DNA of 64,000 nt from Paralithodes platypus (taxonomy: Eukaryota > Arthropoda > Malacostraca > Decapoda > Lithodidae): contig JAVRFV010002319.1 of NCBI GenBank assembly GCA_032716605.1, positions 400,859 to 464,858 on the forward strand, in the 5' to 3' direction. Made by a program: the position numbers and the translations under genes. The notes below the pieces were generated by a model. That model was given only the letters and a program-made list of their open reading frames with translations. It had not been told where the DNA came from and did no database searches. Below are positions 18,968-30,038 of the stretch, one piece after another (position 1 is the first letter of the stretch; the number at the start of each line of letters is the position of its first letter).

Positions 18968-19492
18968 CTCCACCTTTCATTGATACCTCTCTTTTTTACC
19001 ACCACTTTTGTGACCCTAATGATTCCAACCTGCACACTTGTACACTTTGATCGGTACGCAGATCTGGTACAGCTCTCTCTCTCTCTCTCTCGCTCTTGTC
19101 TCTCTCTCTCTTGTCTCTCTCTCTCTTGTCTCTCACCTCATTGATCCCTCTTCTTCGTACCACCACTTGTACCTTATAATCACAACCTGACACCACTTGT
19201 TACACTTTGACGGGAAGCAGATCTGGTACATCTCTCTCTCTCTCTCTCTCTCTATTTCTCTCTCTCACCTTCCAGTGAGCCCTCTCTTAGTACCACACTT
19301 GCTACTTATAATCAAACCTGATCACACTTGGTACACTTTGATCCGGTAAGCCGATCTGGTACTCTATCTTCTCGCTCTTCTCTCTCTCTCTCGCACCTTT
19401 CATTGATCCCTCTCTTCGTACACCCAACTTGGACCTTAATAATCAAACTGCACACTGGGTTACACTTTGATCGGTACAGCAGATCTGGTACA

Positions 19493-19546
<54 letters not shown>

Positions 19547-19651
19547 GCTCCTCTCACCTTTTCATTGATCCCTCTTTCGTACAACCACTTGTACCGATAA
19601 TCAAACCTGACACCACTTGGTAACACTTTGATCGGTAAGCAGATCTGGTAC

Positions 19652-19686
<35 letters not shown>

Positions 19687-20125
19687 CTATCTACTCACTA
19701 AACACCTTTCATTGATCCCTCTCTTCGTACCACCACTTGTACCTTAATAATCAAACCTCTGACCACACTGGGTACACTTGGATCGGTAAGAAGATCTGGT
19801 AATCTTCTCTCTCTCTTCTCTCTCTCTCTCTCTCACACCTTGCATTGATCCCTCTCTTCGTACCACCACTTACTACTAATCAAAACCTGACACACGGGTA
19901 CAACTTTGATCCGGTAACGATCCTGGTAAATCTCTCTCGCTCTCTCTCTCCTTCTCTCTCTCTCTCTCTCTCCTTCTCTCTCCTCTCTCCTCCTCTCTCA
20001 CCTTTCATTGATCCCTATCTTCGTAACACCACTTGTACCTTAATAATCAAACCTGACACACTTGGTACACTTTGACCGGTAAAGCAGATGTGGTACAATA
20101 TCTCTCTATCTCTCTCTCTCTCTAA

Positions 20126-20173
<48 letters not shown>

Positions 20174-20412
20174 TTTCATTGATAATATCTTAGTACCACC
20201 ACTTGTACCTTAATAATCAAACCTGACACACTTCGGTAAACTTTGATACGGTTAAAGCAGATCTGGTACATTCTCGTCTCTCCTCTCTCTCTACCTTTCA
20301 TTGATACCTCTTCGTCTCACCACCACTTGTAACCTTAACTAATCAAACCTGACACACTTGGTTACACTTTGATCGGTAAGCAGATCTGGTAAATCTCTAT
20401 CTCTCTCTCCTA

Positions 20413-20455
<43 letters not shown>

Positions 20456-20566
20456 TCACCTTATTGATCCCTCTCTTCGTACCACCACTTGTACCTTAAT
20501 AATCAAACCTGACACACTTGGAACACTTTGATCGGTAAAGCAGATTCTGGTACATCTCTCTCTCTC

Positions 20567-20605
<39 letters not shown>

Positions 20606-20731
20606 CTCTCTCTCTCTCTCTCTCTCTCTCACCTTTCATTGATCCCTCTCTTCGTACCACCCTTGTACCTTACTAAGCAAACCTGACCAAACTTGGTACA
20701 CTTTGACCGGTAAGCAGATATGGTACAGCTC

Positions 20732-20768
<37 letters not shown>

Positions 20769-20995
20769 CTCTCACTCTTTCATTGATCCCTCTCTTCGTC
20801 CACCACTCTGTACCTTAATATCACAACCTGACCCACTCTTGGTTACAACTTGCTCGGTAAGCAGATCTGGTACATCGCTCTCTCGCTCTCTCTGCTATCT
20901 CTCTCTCTCTCTCACTCTCACCTTTCATTGATCCCACTCTTCGTACCACCTCTTGTACCTTAATAATCGCAACCTGACACAACTTGGTACACTTT
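18755..20995. repeat. Compound array: (CT)n plus conserved about 100-bp segment, 14 units
   Basis: CACCTTTCATTGATCCCTCT starts conserved segments near 18970, 19130, 19267, 19393, 19554, 19703, 19838, 19998, 20170, 20292, 20457, 20630, 20771 and 20920. Each runs to GCAGATCTGGTAC and is separated from the next by a CT run of variable length. The conserved part carries many single-base indels. Confidence 0.9.
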
Positions 20996-21062
20996 GCTCG
21001 GTAATGCAGATCTGGTCTTGGTGATCTTATTAGTATTATTATATTTGTTGTTGTTGGTAAGG

Positions 21063-21387
21063 TTTAAGGGGAGTTTTCCACTTGAGGGATTGTTTGTCTT
21101 GACCCCTTTCTCCCTCATGTTAAGCCCCATTGCTTTTGATATTTATAAAACGTTTGCCCACATTAGTCTTGCGATTTTAAGAACTTTCACCCCATATTAA
21201 GACCTTGCGTGCAATTCAGGTGTCTATTTTATCCTGGCGTGCGATAGCGAGCCTGAAATTCAAGAGAAACCGCTCGGCGCCATTTTTCTACCGAAAAATG
21301 TACAAATTTAACTCGAAAGGGACTCAAGGGGGTGTAATTTTTAAGCTTGATGGAGGTATAGGGAACAAACTAGCAACCTCCCCTTAA
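21063..21387 (+). mobile_element. TTAA-B MITE copy, complete
   Basis: Bounded by TTAAGGGGAG at the left and CTCCCCTTAA at the right; its right TTAA (21384-21387) is shared with the next copy. Confidence 0.75.
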
Positions 21388-21742
21388 GGGGCGGTTTTGA
21401 GTGTGGATTTCCTTTAGACTTCCATCAAGCTTAACTTACTCCCCCTTAGACTCCATTTCAAGATAAATGTGGACATTTTTCGGTAAGAAAAATGTCGCTG
21501 CTGGAAGCCGGTTCCTCTTAAATTGCACGCTCATTATCGCTCGCCAGGAGTAAAATCGACACATACATGGACCGAAAGGTATTAAAATTGACCGGAAATG
21601 GGTTCTGAAGGTTCTTTAAACTCGTCAAAACCATAGGGCGAAAGGTGCTTAAACTTAGAAAAGCAATGGGGCACTAAACATGAGGGAAAAAGGCTTTGGT
21701 TCACAAGAAAAACAATCTCTCAAGTGGAAATCTCCCCCTTAA
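21384..21742 (-). mobile_element. TTAA-B MITE copy, inverted, sharing TTAA
   Basis: Starts with the same TTAA that ends the previous copy, making the palindrome CCCCTTAAGGGG, and ends CTCCCCCTTAA at 21742. Confidence 0.75.
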
Positions 21743-22349
21743 AAAGCCACTGTATGAATATTCCCATACATATTATGCTACAGGGGCAAAGGCTTAGTGA
21801 CTTCATGGATCAATAGGTGGTGTTATACAGGGAAGTTGAGGGTATGAGTCTAGGGGATGAGACTGTAAAACACGGAGGCGAATCAGCTTCAGAGATATGG
21901 CTGCTTCGACCCATGGGTGGCGCCCTAAGTGGCTTCACAGTGTCACTGCCTAGACTGGGAAAACGACCTCAGGAATTTCACTGTGTTGAGCGGATGGATA
22001 TACAGGCTCTCGGCTCTGCCCGAGAGGGAGTAATGGGACGATTAAAAAAATAATAAATAAATACAATAAATAAAAATTATACCGGTATAAAATTACTTAT
22101 ATATTTATGAGAGGGAGAGAGAGAGTAAGAGTGTGAGAGATAGATCGGAGTGGGGAGAGAGAGCAGGGAGATGAGACCCGAGAGGAGACGAGGATTGAGA
22201 GATAGAGAGAATTATCATAGCTACAGACTACACAGGTCGTCACTATTAAGCGGAATATTGAGGAATAACTCAGAGTTTCGAGTAGTTACATAGAGTTACA
22301 TATATATAACAGACTGCACAGACCTTGCAGTCCTACTAAGCAGTCCGGA
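21743..22349. other. Spacer with possible retroelement sequence
   Basis: Contains a 78-codon chance ORF, an A/T-rich AATAAATAAATA tail (22050-22080) that could end an unrecognised SINE, and a purine-rich GAGAGA tract at 22108-22210. Nothing firm. Confidence 0.35.
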
Positions 22350-22690
22350 TTAAGGGGAGGATTTCTAGTTTGTTTCCTACGCCTCCAGCAATCTTAAAAT
22401 TTCACCCCCTTGACCCCCTTTCAAGATAAATTTGTAATTTTTCGGGTAGAAAAACAAGCACCGGCCGAGGCGATTATCTTTTAAATTACAGGCTCGTCGC
22501 TATGCGCTGCCAGGATTTAATCGCACCCTATAATGGCAACGACACGGGTATCAAATTGACAGAAATGGGTCGAAAAGTTTCTGAAAATCTTCATCAAATA
22601 ATTGGGGCGAACGTCTTAAAATTAGAAAAGCAATGGGGCTACACAGGAGGGGTAAAGAAAAAAAGTCCCTCGAGTGGAAATCTCCCCTAA
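22350..22690 (-). mobile_element. TTAA-B MITE copy
   Basis: TTAAGGGGAGG start, family core, and TCTCCCCTAA end; the right TTAA has one change. Confidence 0.7.
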
Positions 22691-22724
22691 GGCTACCATA
22701 GAATTTGCTACAAAAGTGGCGAAG

Positions 22725-22800
22725 GTAAGGATAGCCAATGTTTGACATTGGCCTGATGAAGTGATATGTGAAACGTTGGTCCATAAAGTGTTCATCCTCC
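22725..22800 (+). mobile_element. Penelope-like element terminal remnant
   Basis: CCTGATGAAG and GTGAAACGTTGG in this order and spacing resemble the terminal region of Penelope-like elements, which can carry hammerhead-type motifs. Only about 70 bp are recognisable. Confidence 0.35.
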
Positions 22801-22816
22801 TCACCTGGTGTTTACG

Positions 22817-23164
22817 TTAAGGGGAGGCAGTTGGTTGGTAGAGTCCTTCTCCTCCTCCCTCATGTTTAGCCCCATTAGTAATGAGATTTTCAACACCTTC
22901 GCATAATTAGTTTGGGCGATGTTCAGACATTTTGCCCAATTTCTTTGCCTAAATATTAAGACCTTTCGTTGCCATTTAGTGGTCGATTTTTTCCCCCGGC
23001 GAGCGATAGCGAGCCTGGACTTGCAGAGATATCGGCCTTCGGCCCAGTACATTTTTCTAAACCCGAAATAAACGTAGAAATTTATAGTGAAGCGGGGTCT
23101 TGTGGGCGTTTTTTTTTTTAATTTTTATAGAGGTTTAGAGAACAAACCTAAACCCTTCCCTTAA
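22817..23164 (+). mobile_element. TTAA-B MITE copy
   Basis: TTAAGGGGAGG at the left, CTCCCTCATGTTTAGCCCC, GGCGAGCGATAGCGAGCCTG and CCCTTCCCTTAA at the right. Confidence 0.7.
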
Positions 23165-23217
23165 ACAATTTGAGCCGAACCAGTCAATTATGCTCGCACA
23201 ATACCGTCTGGGCTGCC

Positions 23218-23551
23218 TGAAGGGGAGATCTCCACTTGAGGGATTTTTTTCATGACCCCTTTCTCCCTCATGTTTTCGCCATTGCTTGTGATATGATAAA
23301 ACGTTTGCCCCATTCGTGTAGCGATTGTTTAAGAACTTTCACCCATATTAAGACCTTTCGTGCAAGTCAGGTGTCGATTTTATCCTGGCGAGCGATGAGC
23401 GAAGCCTGTTAATTTCAAGAGGAAACGGCCTTTGGCCGGGACACTTGTCTACCGACAAAAATGTACAAATTTATCTTGAAAGGGACCTCAAGGGGGGTGT
23501 AATTTTAAGGTTGATGGAGGTCTAGGGAACAAACTAAACACCTCCCCTTAA
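23218..23551 (+). mobile_element. TTAA-B MITE copy; its end seeds a tandem array
   Basis: Left AGGGGAGATCTCCACTTGAG, right CCTCCCCTTAA. Its last 40 bp recur in the array that follows. Confidence 0.7.
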
Positions 23552-23945
23552 TATTGGATGTGCAAGGCTTTGTTTGTAATAATGTACAGCATGTTGTTAT
23601 AGCCTAGCTAGGGGTCATATTGATGGAGGTCTAGGGAACAAACTAAACACCTCCCCTTAATATTGGATGTGCAAGGCTTTGTTTGTTTGCTATAAGTCAC
23701 AGATTCGGAGTGTCGCTCGTTGGGTGGATAATAAAGTAGAATGTACAGCCTGTTGTTATAGCCTAGCGATCGGGTCATATTGAGGGAGGTCTAGGGAACA
23801 AGCTAAAACACCCTCACAGTAATATTGGATGTGCAAGGCTTTGTTTGTTATAATGTACAGGATTCTGAGTGTAGCTCGTTGGCTGGATAATAAAGTAGAA
23901 TGTACAGCATGTTGTTATAGCCTAGCGACGGGTCATATTGGATAT
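23515..23945. repeat. Tandem repeat including a MITE end, about 3 units
   Basis: GATGGAGGTCTAGGGAACAA, CCTCCCCTTAATATTGGATG and GTGCAAGGCTTTGTTTG recur near 23515, 23620 and 23783, with a partial last unit near 23870. The units contain the terminal segment of family B. Confidence 0.75.
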
Positions 23946-24021
23946 TCATTGACCTACTAGTACTCTGCCGGCCTGGATATTGCACTGGTATACCGAGGAT
24001 TCATTAATATTGGTAGCCGTG

Positions 24022-24408
24022 TTAAGGGAGGGTCACCGTTTTGGGTTCATCTTCTCGCCTTTCCTCCATTTGTATCCACTCGGCCCCATTCAGCCAACTG
24101 TTTTTAGATGTTGTATCCCCATCAAGGTGTCGATTTCTTCCTGGCCGACGCGAAAGGGAGCCAGCATTGTATGAAGAAATCCGGCTTCGCCGGAGAAATG
24201 TTGGTATCGAAAAATTTACAAATTTAGCGTGCTGTCCAAACACCACTATATATATGCTGGCTCGCTACCGCTCGCCAGGGGAAAATATTGCCACCTGGCT
24301 GGGGGGTAAACACGTTTAAACCAGTAGGCTGAAATGGGCCGATATGGATACACGCCACAGCGGAGAGGGAGAGAAAGAGAAAAAAAGAGCGAGGTGGACT
24401 CCTTTCAA
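24022..24408 (+). mobile_element. TTAA-A foldback MITE copy
   Basis: Family A is a long hairpin: left arm CATTCGGCCCCATTCAGCC to GGCGAGCGATAGCGAGCCAG, right arm the complement, with a CGGCTTCGCCGG loop segment. Here TTAAGGGAGGGTCACC begins it and GAGGTGGACTCCTTTCAA ends it. Confidence 0.7.
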
Positions 24409-24424
24409 CATTGTGTATGTGTGT

Positions 24425-24626
24425 GGGTAGTTTGTCTAGACTCCCTTCTCCCTCGTGTTCAACTCTATTAATTTACACGTTTTGTGACGTTTAGTCCATT
24501 AGTTTGGCGATTTTAAGACCTTTCGTTCCAGTTTGTTGTCAACATTAAGAGTTTTCACGGCATTTAGGTGTCAATTTTTTTCTGGCGAGCGATAGCCAAA
24601 TATTTACAAATTTATATTGAACAGTA
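24425..24626 (+). mobile_element. TTAA-B MITE fragment
   Basis: CCCTTCTCCCTCGTGTT and the TTTTAAGACCTTTCG ladder; right third missing, followed by two runs of A and unassigned sequence to 24817. Confidence 0.6.
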
Positions 24627-24817
24627 AAAAAAAAAACAATGCTGGGTAAAAAAAAAAACAACTCCCCCCAACCCTACAAATCCCCGGATAAAGCCGTTAG
24701 GATAATAGTGGACCAATATCCACAGGCCTGCACCCCATTCCGGCCAATCACACCCAAACTGCAGAATGTGGGTGTTCCATTGGGTTAACAGGTACACAGG
24801 TACACGTTATAAGTGTA

Positions 24818-25222
24818 TTAAGAGGGGGGTCACCTGTTTTTTTTTCTCTCTTTCTCTCTCTTTCTCTGGCTTGTATCCATTCGGTTAAATTAAGCCTACT
24901 GTTTTACGACGGTTTCTCACCATCCAGGTGTCAATTGTTCATGTTGGTGAGCGGTAGCGAGCCAGCACTCTGTATAAATATATATTATTTTGTTTACACG
25001 CAAGCTAAATTTGTACATTTTTCGATAGAAAAAATGTCTCCGGTGAAGCCAGAGTTTTCCTTACAATGCTGGCTCGCTATCGCTCGCCAGGGAGATATCG
25101 ACACCTGGATGGGGATACACGTTTTACACAATGGGCTGAATGGGGCCGAATGGATTACAAGACAGAACAAGAGAGAAAAAGGACGGAAAGAGGAAACAAC
25201 AAAGCAGGTGACCCTCCCTTAA
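24818..25222 (+). mobile_element. TTAA-A foldback MITE copy
   Basis: TTAAGAGGGGGGTCACC at the left and AGGTGACCCTCCCTTAA at the right, with both hairpin arms present. Confidence 0.75.
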
Positions 25223-25372
25223 CACTACATAACAACAAATAAAGTACCCCTCCGTTGTCCGAAGTTTTCGCCCCAAACTGGCGACCATCAAAAACAGGTG
25301 TCCGCTGTATGTTCCTATAAGGTCTCTCTAGGCCGGAGTACCCCCTTCACCCCGACTCCTCCTTAAGGGGAC

Positions 25373-25755
25373 ACTGACTGATTTTTTGGCCTATACATTA
25401 ATTCATTCATAAATTCTTAGTTTCCTCGCTAGACATCCCTTAAACTTAGAAAAACATTCCTAAAACCCCCCGCCCCCCCCTCCCCCGCCAAGATTAAATG
25501 TGTACATTTTTTGGTTTAGAAAACATGCAAGCCGAACAGGCCGGATCCTCTTCCAATAACAGGCTCGCGTCGCTCGACAGGCAAACATGCACACCTAAAT
25601 GGCACGATATGTCTTAAAATGCATAACAAAATGGGACGAAGGTCTTACCATTGCAAAACAAATGGGCCGAAGTCACACATCTCAAAAAACTAATGGGAAC
25701 TAAACACGAGGGAGAAAGGGGGGGAAGCCATGAAAAACGACCGTTTCTCTCCTCA
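25373..25755 (-). mobile_element. TTAA-B MITE copy, diverged
   Basis: CCTTAAGGGGACACTG start, AGTTTCCTCGCTAGACATCC, GGCCGGATCCTCTT, AGGCTCGCGTCGCTCGACAG and ACACGAGGGAGAAAGG identify the family. Bases 25223-25372 before it are unassigned. Confidence 0.6.
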
Positions 25756-26028
25756 AAACTGTCTTCCCGGACATAATGGTTGGGCCGTGTTGGAGATCGG
25801 GTGAGTCTAGTAAAGCCGCTATCACATGAGAGCATTGATAGTCAAAATTCGATGATCAACATTTTTCTGCACATTCTGGAAGTATTTTGCCCTGGTATCG
25901 GAAACGAGACTGATGATAGATTGCATTTAGGCCAACAGAAATCTTATACATGGGACTTCATAAGCGGCCAGACCAGTGTTGAGGATAAAAGTTGAGGGGA
26001 CAAGCGTTCGTTGTGGTTACCGGCTTAA
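25756..26028. other. Unassigned spacer
   Basis: A 71-codon ORF (25780-25995) has ordinary composition but no start context or homology I recognise. Nothing else seen. Confidence 0.3.
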
Positions 26029-26242
26029 AGTCTATTTGCTGTACGTAGGCGAGGAATCATGACCTATATCCTCTGTAACTCGAAACCCTGGTAGAGCAAC
26101 TTGGCTCTAAATTTCCACATCTGTTCCTTGACTGACTCTTCCAATATGGTAGACTATCTTCGCGCGTTCTCTAGTCGTTTGTTTTTGGAGTTACAGAGGA
26201 TTAGAGGTCATTAATTTCCCGCCTACTTACAGCGAATAGACT
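26029..26242. mobile_element. Foldback element E, about 214 bp
   Basis: Inverted arms of about 50 bp: AGTCTATTTGCTGTACGTAG ... CCTCTGTAACTC at the left, and GAGTTACAGAGGATTAGAGG ... CAGCGAATAGACT at the right. A related single-arm copy lies at 41208-41345. Confidence 0.65.
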
Positions 26243-26580
26243 ATAGTCAACCTAGCCATAACCGAACGTAGTCCACATTATTCCAACCTACTCTATAGTT
26301 CGTGACTATAACTAACCTTAGTCCACATATGCCACCCCTTACGATATTTTACGCGACTCTATAACCTAACCTTAGCCACATTATCACCTTACTCTCATTT
26401 CGTGACTAAACCTACACTTAGTTCCACATTCTTCACCTTGACTCTATAGTTACGTGACTCAACCTAACTAGGCCACATTATTCCACCTTACTCTATATTT
26501 ACGGAGATAACCTGAACGTTAGTCACCGTATTACACATGACTCGATTTGACGTGACTAAACATAACAATAGTAATAGCCC
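26243..26580. repeat. About 48-bp tandem repeat, about 7 copies
   Basis: Units contain AACCTTAGTCCACATTATTC, ACCTTACTCTATA and CGTGACTAA, all with indels. Confidence 0.75.
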
Positions 26581-26694
26581 AATCAAGAACATTGATCAAA
26601 ACTGTACAGTCACACCAAAATAAGTCCATGTTGCAGCTCCAAGGATATTTCCAGCAAATAATTGTGATCACCACTGACTAAGCGTTACGAAGAG

Positions 26695-27020
26695 GTATTT
26701 AGTTTGGTCTCCAGAACTCCATGAAGCTTAAGATTACACCCCCTTGAGCCCCTTTCAAGATAAATTTGTACATTTTTCGTTAGAAAAATGTCCCGGCTGA
26801 AAGCCGGTTCCTCTTAAATAACAGGCTCGCTATCGCTCGCCAGGATAAAATCGACACCTAAATGGCACGAAAGGACTTAAAATTGACAGAAATGGGTCGA
26901 AAGTTCTTAAAATCGTCAAAATAATGGGGCGAACGTCTTAAAATTAGAAAAGCAATGGGGCTAAACATGAGGGAGAAAGGAGTCAAGAAAAAAATCCCTC
27001 GAGTGGAGATCCCCCCTTAA
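26695..27020 (-). mobile_element. TTAA-B MITE copy
   Basis: Clean copy: CATGAAGCTTAAGATTACAC, CGGCTGAAAGCCGG, CGCTATCGCTCGCCAGG, and GATCCCCCCTTAA at the right; left TTAA not seen. Confidence 0.75.
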
Positions 27021-27120
27021 ACTCCACCAAATACAGTTAATGTTGTTGTGTTAATGCAGAGTTAGTAACATCATTGCCAGGATGTAGTACCAGCATTACT
27101 GCATCTGACAACATAATATG

Positions 27121-27121
<1 letters not shown>

Positions 27122-27163
<42 letters not shown>
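27122..27163. repeat. (AC)n microsatellite
   Basis: Perfect AC dinucleotide run. Confidence 0.95.
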
Positions 27164-27165
<2 letters not shown>

Positions 27166-27384
27166 TGACTATAAACTGTTGAGGAGGAGAGCTAGGAAGG
27201 ATGTTAGGAAGTTTGGTTTTCCAGATAGAATGGTTGACAAGTGGAATAAGTTACCAAACGACCTAGTGTGTGCACAAAGTATTCAAGCTTTTAAAGTAAA
27301 TTATGATAAGTTAAAGGCTAACGGGACACTACGAGAGTAATCTCAATCCTGTACAATACAATTAGGTAAATACAATTAGGTAAA
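27164..27384 (+). mobile_element. LINE 3' end fragment (CR1-like)
   Basis: Reads RRRARKDVRKFGFPDRMVDK then WNKLPNDLV, the typical last residues of CR1/Jockey-type RT proteins, to a TAA, followed by the tail repeat CAATTAGGTAAATA in two copies. The tail then grades into CA repeats. Confidence 0.65.
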
Positions 27385-27975
27385 TACACACAACAAGCAC
27401 ACAAATACACACGCAGAGGCAGGCAGGCAGACACACACAGCTAAACATACTCAACAAGAAACACACACACACACAGAGGCAGACAGAGAGACACACACCC
27501 GGACCCCCCCCCAACTCACACCACACAGCTACACACATAAAAAAAAAAAAAAAACAACACACACACACAGCTACACAGACAGACAGACACACACACACGG
27601 ACCCCCCCCCCCCTCACACACACAGCTACACATACAAAACAACAAACACACACACACACACACACAGACAGACAGAGACACACACACACAGACCCCCCCC
27701 CCCTCACACTCACAGCTACACATACAAAACAACAAACACACACACACACACACAGAGACAGACAGAGACACACACACACGGACCCCCCCCCCCCCCTCAC
27801 ACACACAGCTACACATACAAAACAACAAACACACACACACACACACAGAGACAGACAGAGACACACACACACGGACCCCCCTCCCTCACACACACAGCTA
27901 CACATACAAAACAACAAACACACACACACACAGAGCCAGACAGACAGAGACACACACACACACACACACAGCACC
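27385..27975. repeat. Compound CA-rich minisatellite with C-runs, about 5 units
   Basis: Units: CACAGCTACACATACAAAAC, AACAAACACACACACAC, AGACAGACAGAGACACAC, then a run of 8-14 C. C-run lengths vary between units. Confidence 0.85.
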
Positions 27976-28109
27976 AGACAATGAAGCTTATGCATACCAG
28001 TCAAATGAACACGAACAATATTGCACGGGGCAGGCAGCATGACCCACAAACCAATATATGCAACCTACATAACATTGCATATGCACCAATAAACTATGTG
28101 TGTATTGTG

Positions 28110-28520
28110 TATCAGTCAGTCAGTCAGTCAGTCAGGCAGGCAGTCAGTCAGTCAGTCAGTCAGTCAGTCAGTCAGTCAGTCAGTCAGTCAGTCAGTCAGT
28201 CAGTCAGGCAGGCAGGCAGGCAGTCAGTCAGTCAGTCAGTCAGTCAGTCAGTCAGTCAGTCAGTCAGTCAGTCAGGCAGGCAGGCAGTCAGTCAGTCAGT
28301 CAGTCAGTCAGTCAGTCAGTCAGTCAGTCAGTCAGTCAGTCAGTCATCCAGTCAGTCAATAAGTCATCCAGTCAATCAATAAGTCATCCATTCAGTCAAT
28401 CAGCCAGAAGCCTACAGCCACAGTCAGGCAGTCAGTCAGGCAGGCAGTCAGTCAGTCAGTCATCCAGTCAGTCAATAAGTCATCCAGTCAATCAATAAGT
28501 CATCCATTCAGTCAATCAGC
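28110..28520. repeat. (GTCA)n tetranucleotide array
   Basis: Long CAGT/GTCA run with interspersed GGCA units and a duplicated ATAAGTCATCCAGTCAATC block near 28360 and 28475. Open in all frames because 4-mers rarely form stops here; not a gene. Confidence 0.9.
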
Positions 28521-28536
28521 CATAAGCCTACAGCCA

Positions 28537-28745
28537 CAGTGGTGGAGTGAACTGGGTCATTGTATTCTAGCCGTTTGGCTCTGGTAGCCCGGGTTCGATC
28601 CCAGCTACCTGCCGAGGAGGTTTCTGTCAAGAAATTCCCGGGCTGTGGAGGTTAGGTGTGGGTGCGCCACCTCTGGGTTCCATCTCGTTATCTGCCCTTC
28701 TGGGAGTACCGGTATGTAGGCGCTCTTGTGGCAGCCAGAGTCACC
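28537..28745 (+). mobile_element. tRNA-derived SINE-like element
   Basis: Contains a B-box-like CGGGTTCGATCCCAG at about 28589 and an upstream GTGGAGTGAACTGG region, then a non-tRNA body. No tRNA cloverleaf can be drawn, so this is a SINE and not a tRNA gene. Confidence 0.5.
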
Positions 28746-28931
28746 ATTACAGGCTCACTATCGTTCGCCAGGGAAAAAATTGACACCTAAATAGCACGAA
28801 AGGTCTAAATATTGACGAATAAATGGGGCGAAAGGTCTTAAAATCGACTAACTAATAGGGCAAACATCTTAACATCTGAAAACTAATGGGGCTAAACACG
28901 AGGGAGAAAGTGGTCCAGAAAACCCATTAAA
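28742..28931 (-). mobile_element. TTAA-B MITE fragment
   Basis: CATTACAGGCTCACTATCG to AACACGAGGGAGAAAG; the left half is missing where the SINE-like element abuts. Confidence 0.65.
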
Positions 28932-29007
28932 GGCGCATTTTTTTCATTTCGGGATAAAAATGATGGTGTAGTGTTTTTATTGTCTGACTGGTGATGCATG
29001 GATTGTG

Positions 29008-29367
29008 GGGCAGGGGGCGTCACCGTTTTTGTTTTTATCTTTCTCTCTTTCTCTGGCTTGTATCCTTTCGGCCCTATTCAGCCAACTGTTTTAAGACGTT
29101 TATCCCCATCCAGGTGTCGATTTCTTCCTGGCGAGCGATAGCGAGCCAGCATTGTATGGAGAAATCCGGCTTCGCCGGAGACATTTTTCTATCGAAAAAT
29201 GTACAAATTTAGCTTGCTGTCAAAACAAATATATATATATGCTGGCTCGCTACCGCTCGCCAGGAAATAATTGACACCTGGATGGGGGTAAACGTCTTAA
29301 AACAGTAGGCTGAATGGGGCCGAATGGATACAAGCCAAAGAGAGAGGGAGAGAAAGAGAAAAAAGGC
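29008..29367 (+). mobile_element. TTAA-A foldback MITE, right end replaced by array
   Basis: Left arm from GGGGGCGTCACCG, both hairpin arms and GAGAGGGAGAGAAAGAGAAAA are present; the terminal TTAA is lost where the 98-bp RT-derived array begins. Confidence 0.75.
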
Positions 29368-29979
29368 GCACCAGCCACTCCTCCACGCCAAGTGGCGCAC
29401 CAGCCACTCCTCTACGCCAAGTTTTCTCATAGCTGCACAACATCTCTGGGCACCCTACCAAAGGCCTTCTCCAGGTCTACAAACACAAAAAGGCGCACCA
29501 GCCACTCCTCTACGCCAAGTTTTCTCATAGCTGCACAACATCTCTGGGCACCCTACCAAAGGCCTTCTCCAGGTCTACAAACACAAAAAGGCGCACCAGC
29601 CACTCCTCTACGCCAAGTTTTCTCATAGTTGCACAACATCTCTGGGCACCCTACCAAAGGCCTTCTCCAGGTCTACAAACACAAAAAGGCGCACCAGCCA
29701 CTCCTCTACGCCAAGTTTTCTCATAGCTGCACAACATCTCTGGGCACCCTACCAAAGGCCTTCTCCAGGTCTACAAACACAAAAAGGCGCACCAGCCACT
29801 CCTCTACGCCAAGTTTTCTCATAGCTGCACAACATCTCTGGGCACCCTACCAAAGGCCTTCTCCAGGTCTACAAACACAAAAAGGCGCACCAGCCACTCC
29901 TCTACGCCAAGTTTTCTCATAGCTGCACAACATCTCTGGGCACCCTACCAAAGGCCTTCTCCAGGTCTACAAACACAAA
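29368..29979 (-). repeat. 98-bp array made of a reverse-transcriptase fragment, 6 copies
   Basis: Units start at 29394, 29492, 29590, 29688, 29786 and 29884, plus a partial one at 29368. On the - strand one frame reads VFVDLEKAFGRVPRDVVQ and another MRKLGVEEWLVR, both parts of the palm of non-LTR RT (the DLEKAF motif carries a catalytic Asp). Because 98 is not a multiple of three, frames rotate and no continuous protein exists. Confidence 0.8.
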
Positions 29980-30038
29980 TTACAGATCCCTATCATTAAG
30001 TAAATATCTTATCTGCAAGAGTTTATTATTTATAGATA

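Noticed and set aside
28096..28498. SQSV repeat protein
   Set aside because: Translation of a GTCA tetranucleotide run; open in several frames at once.
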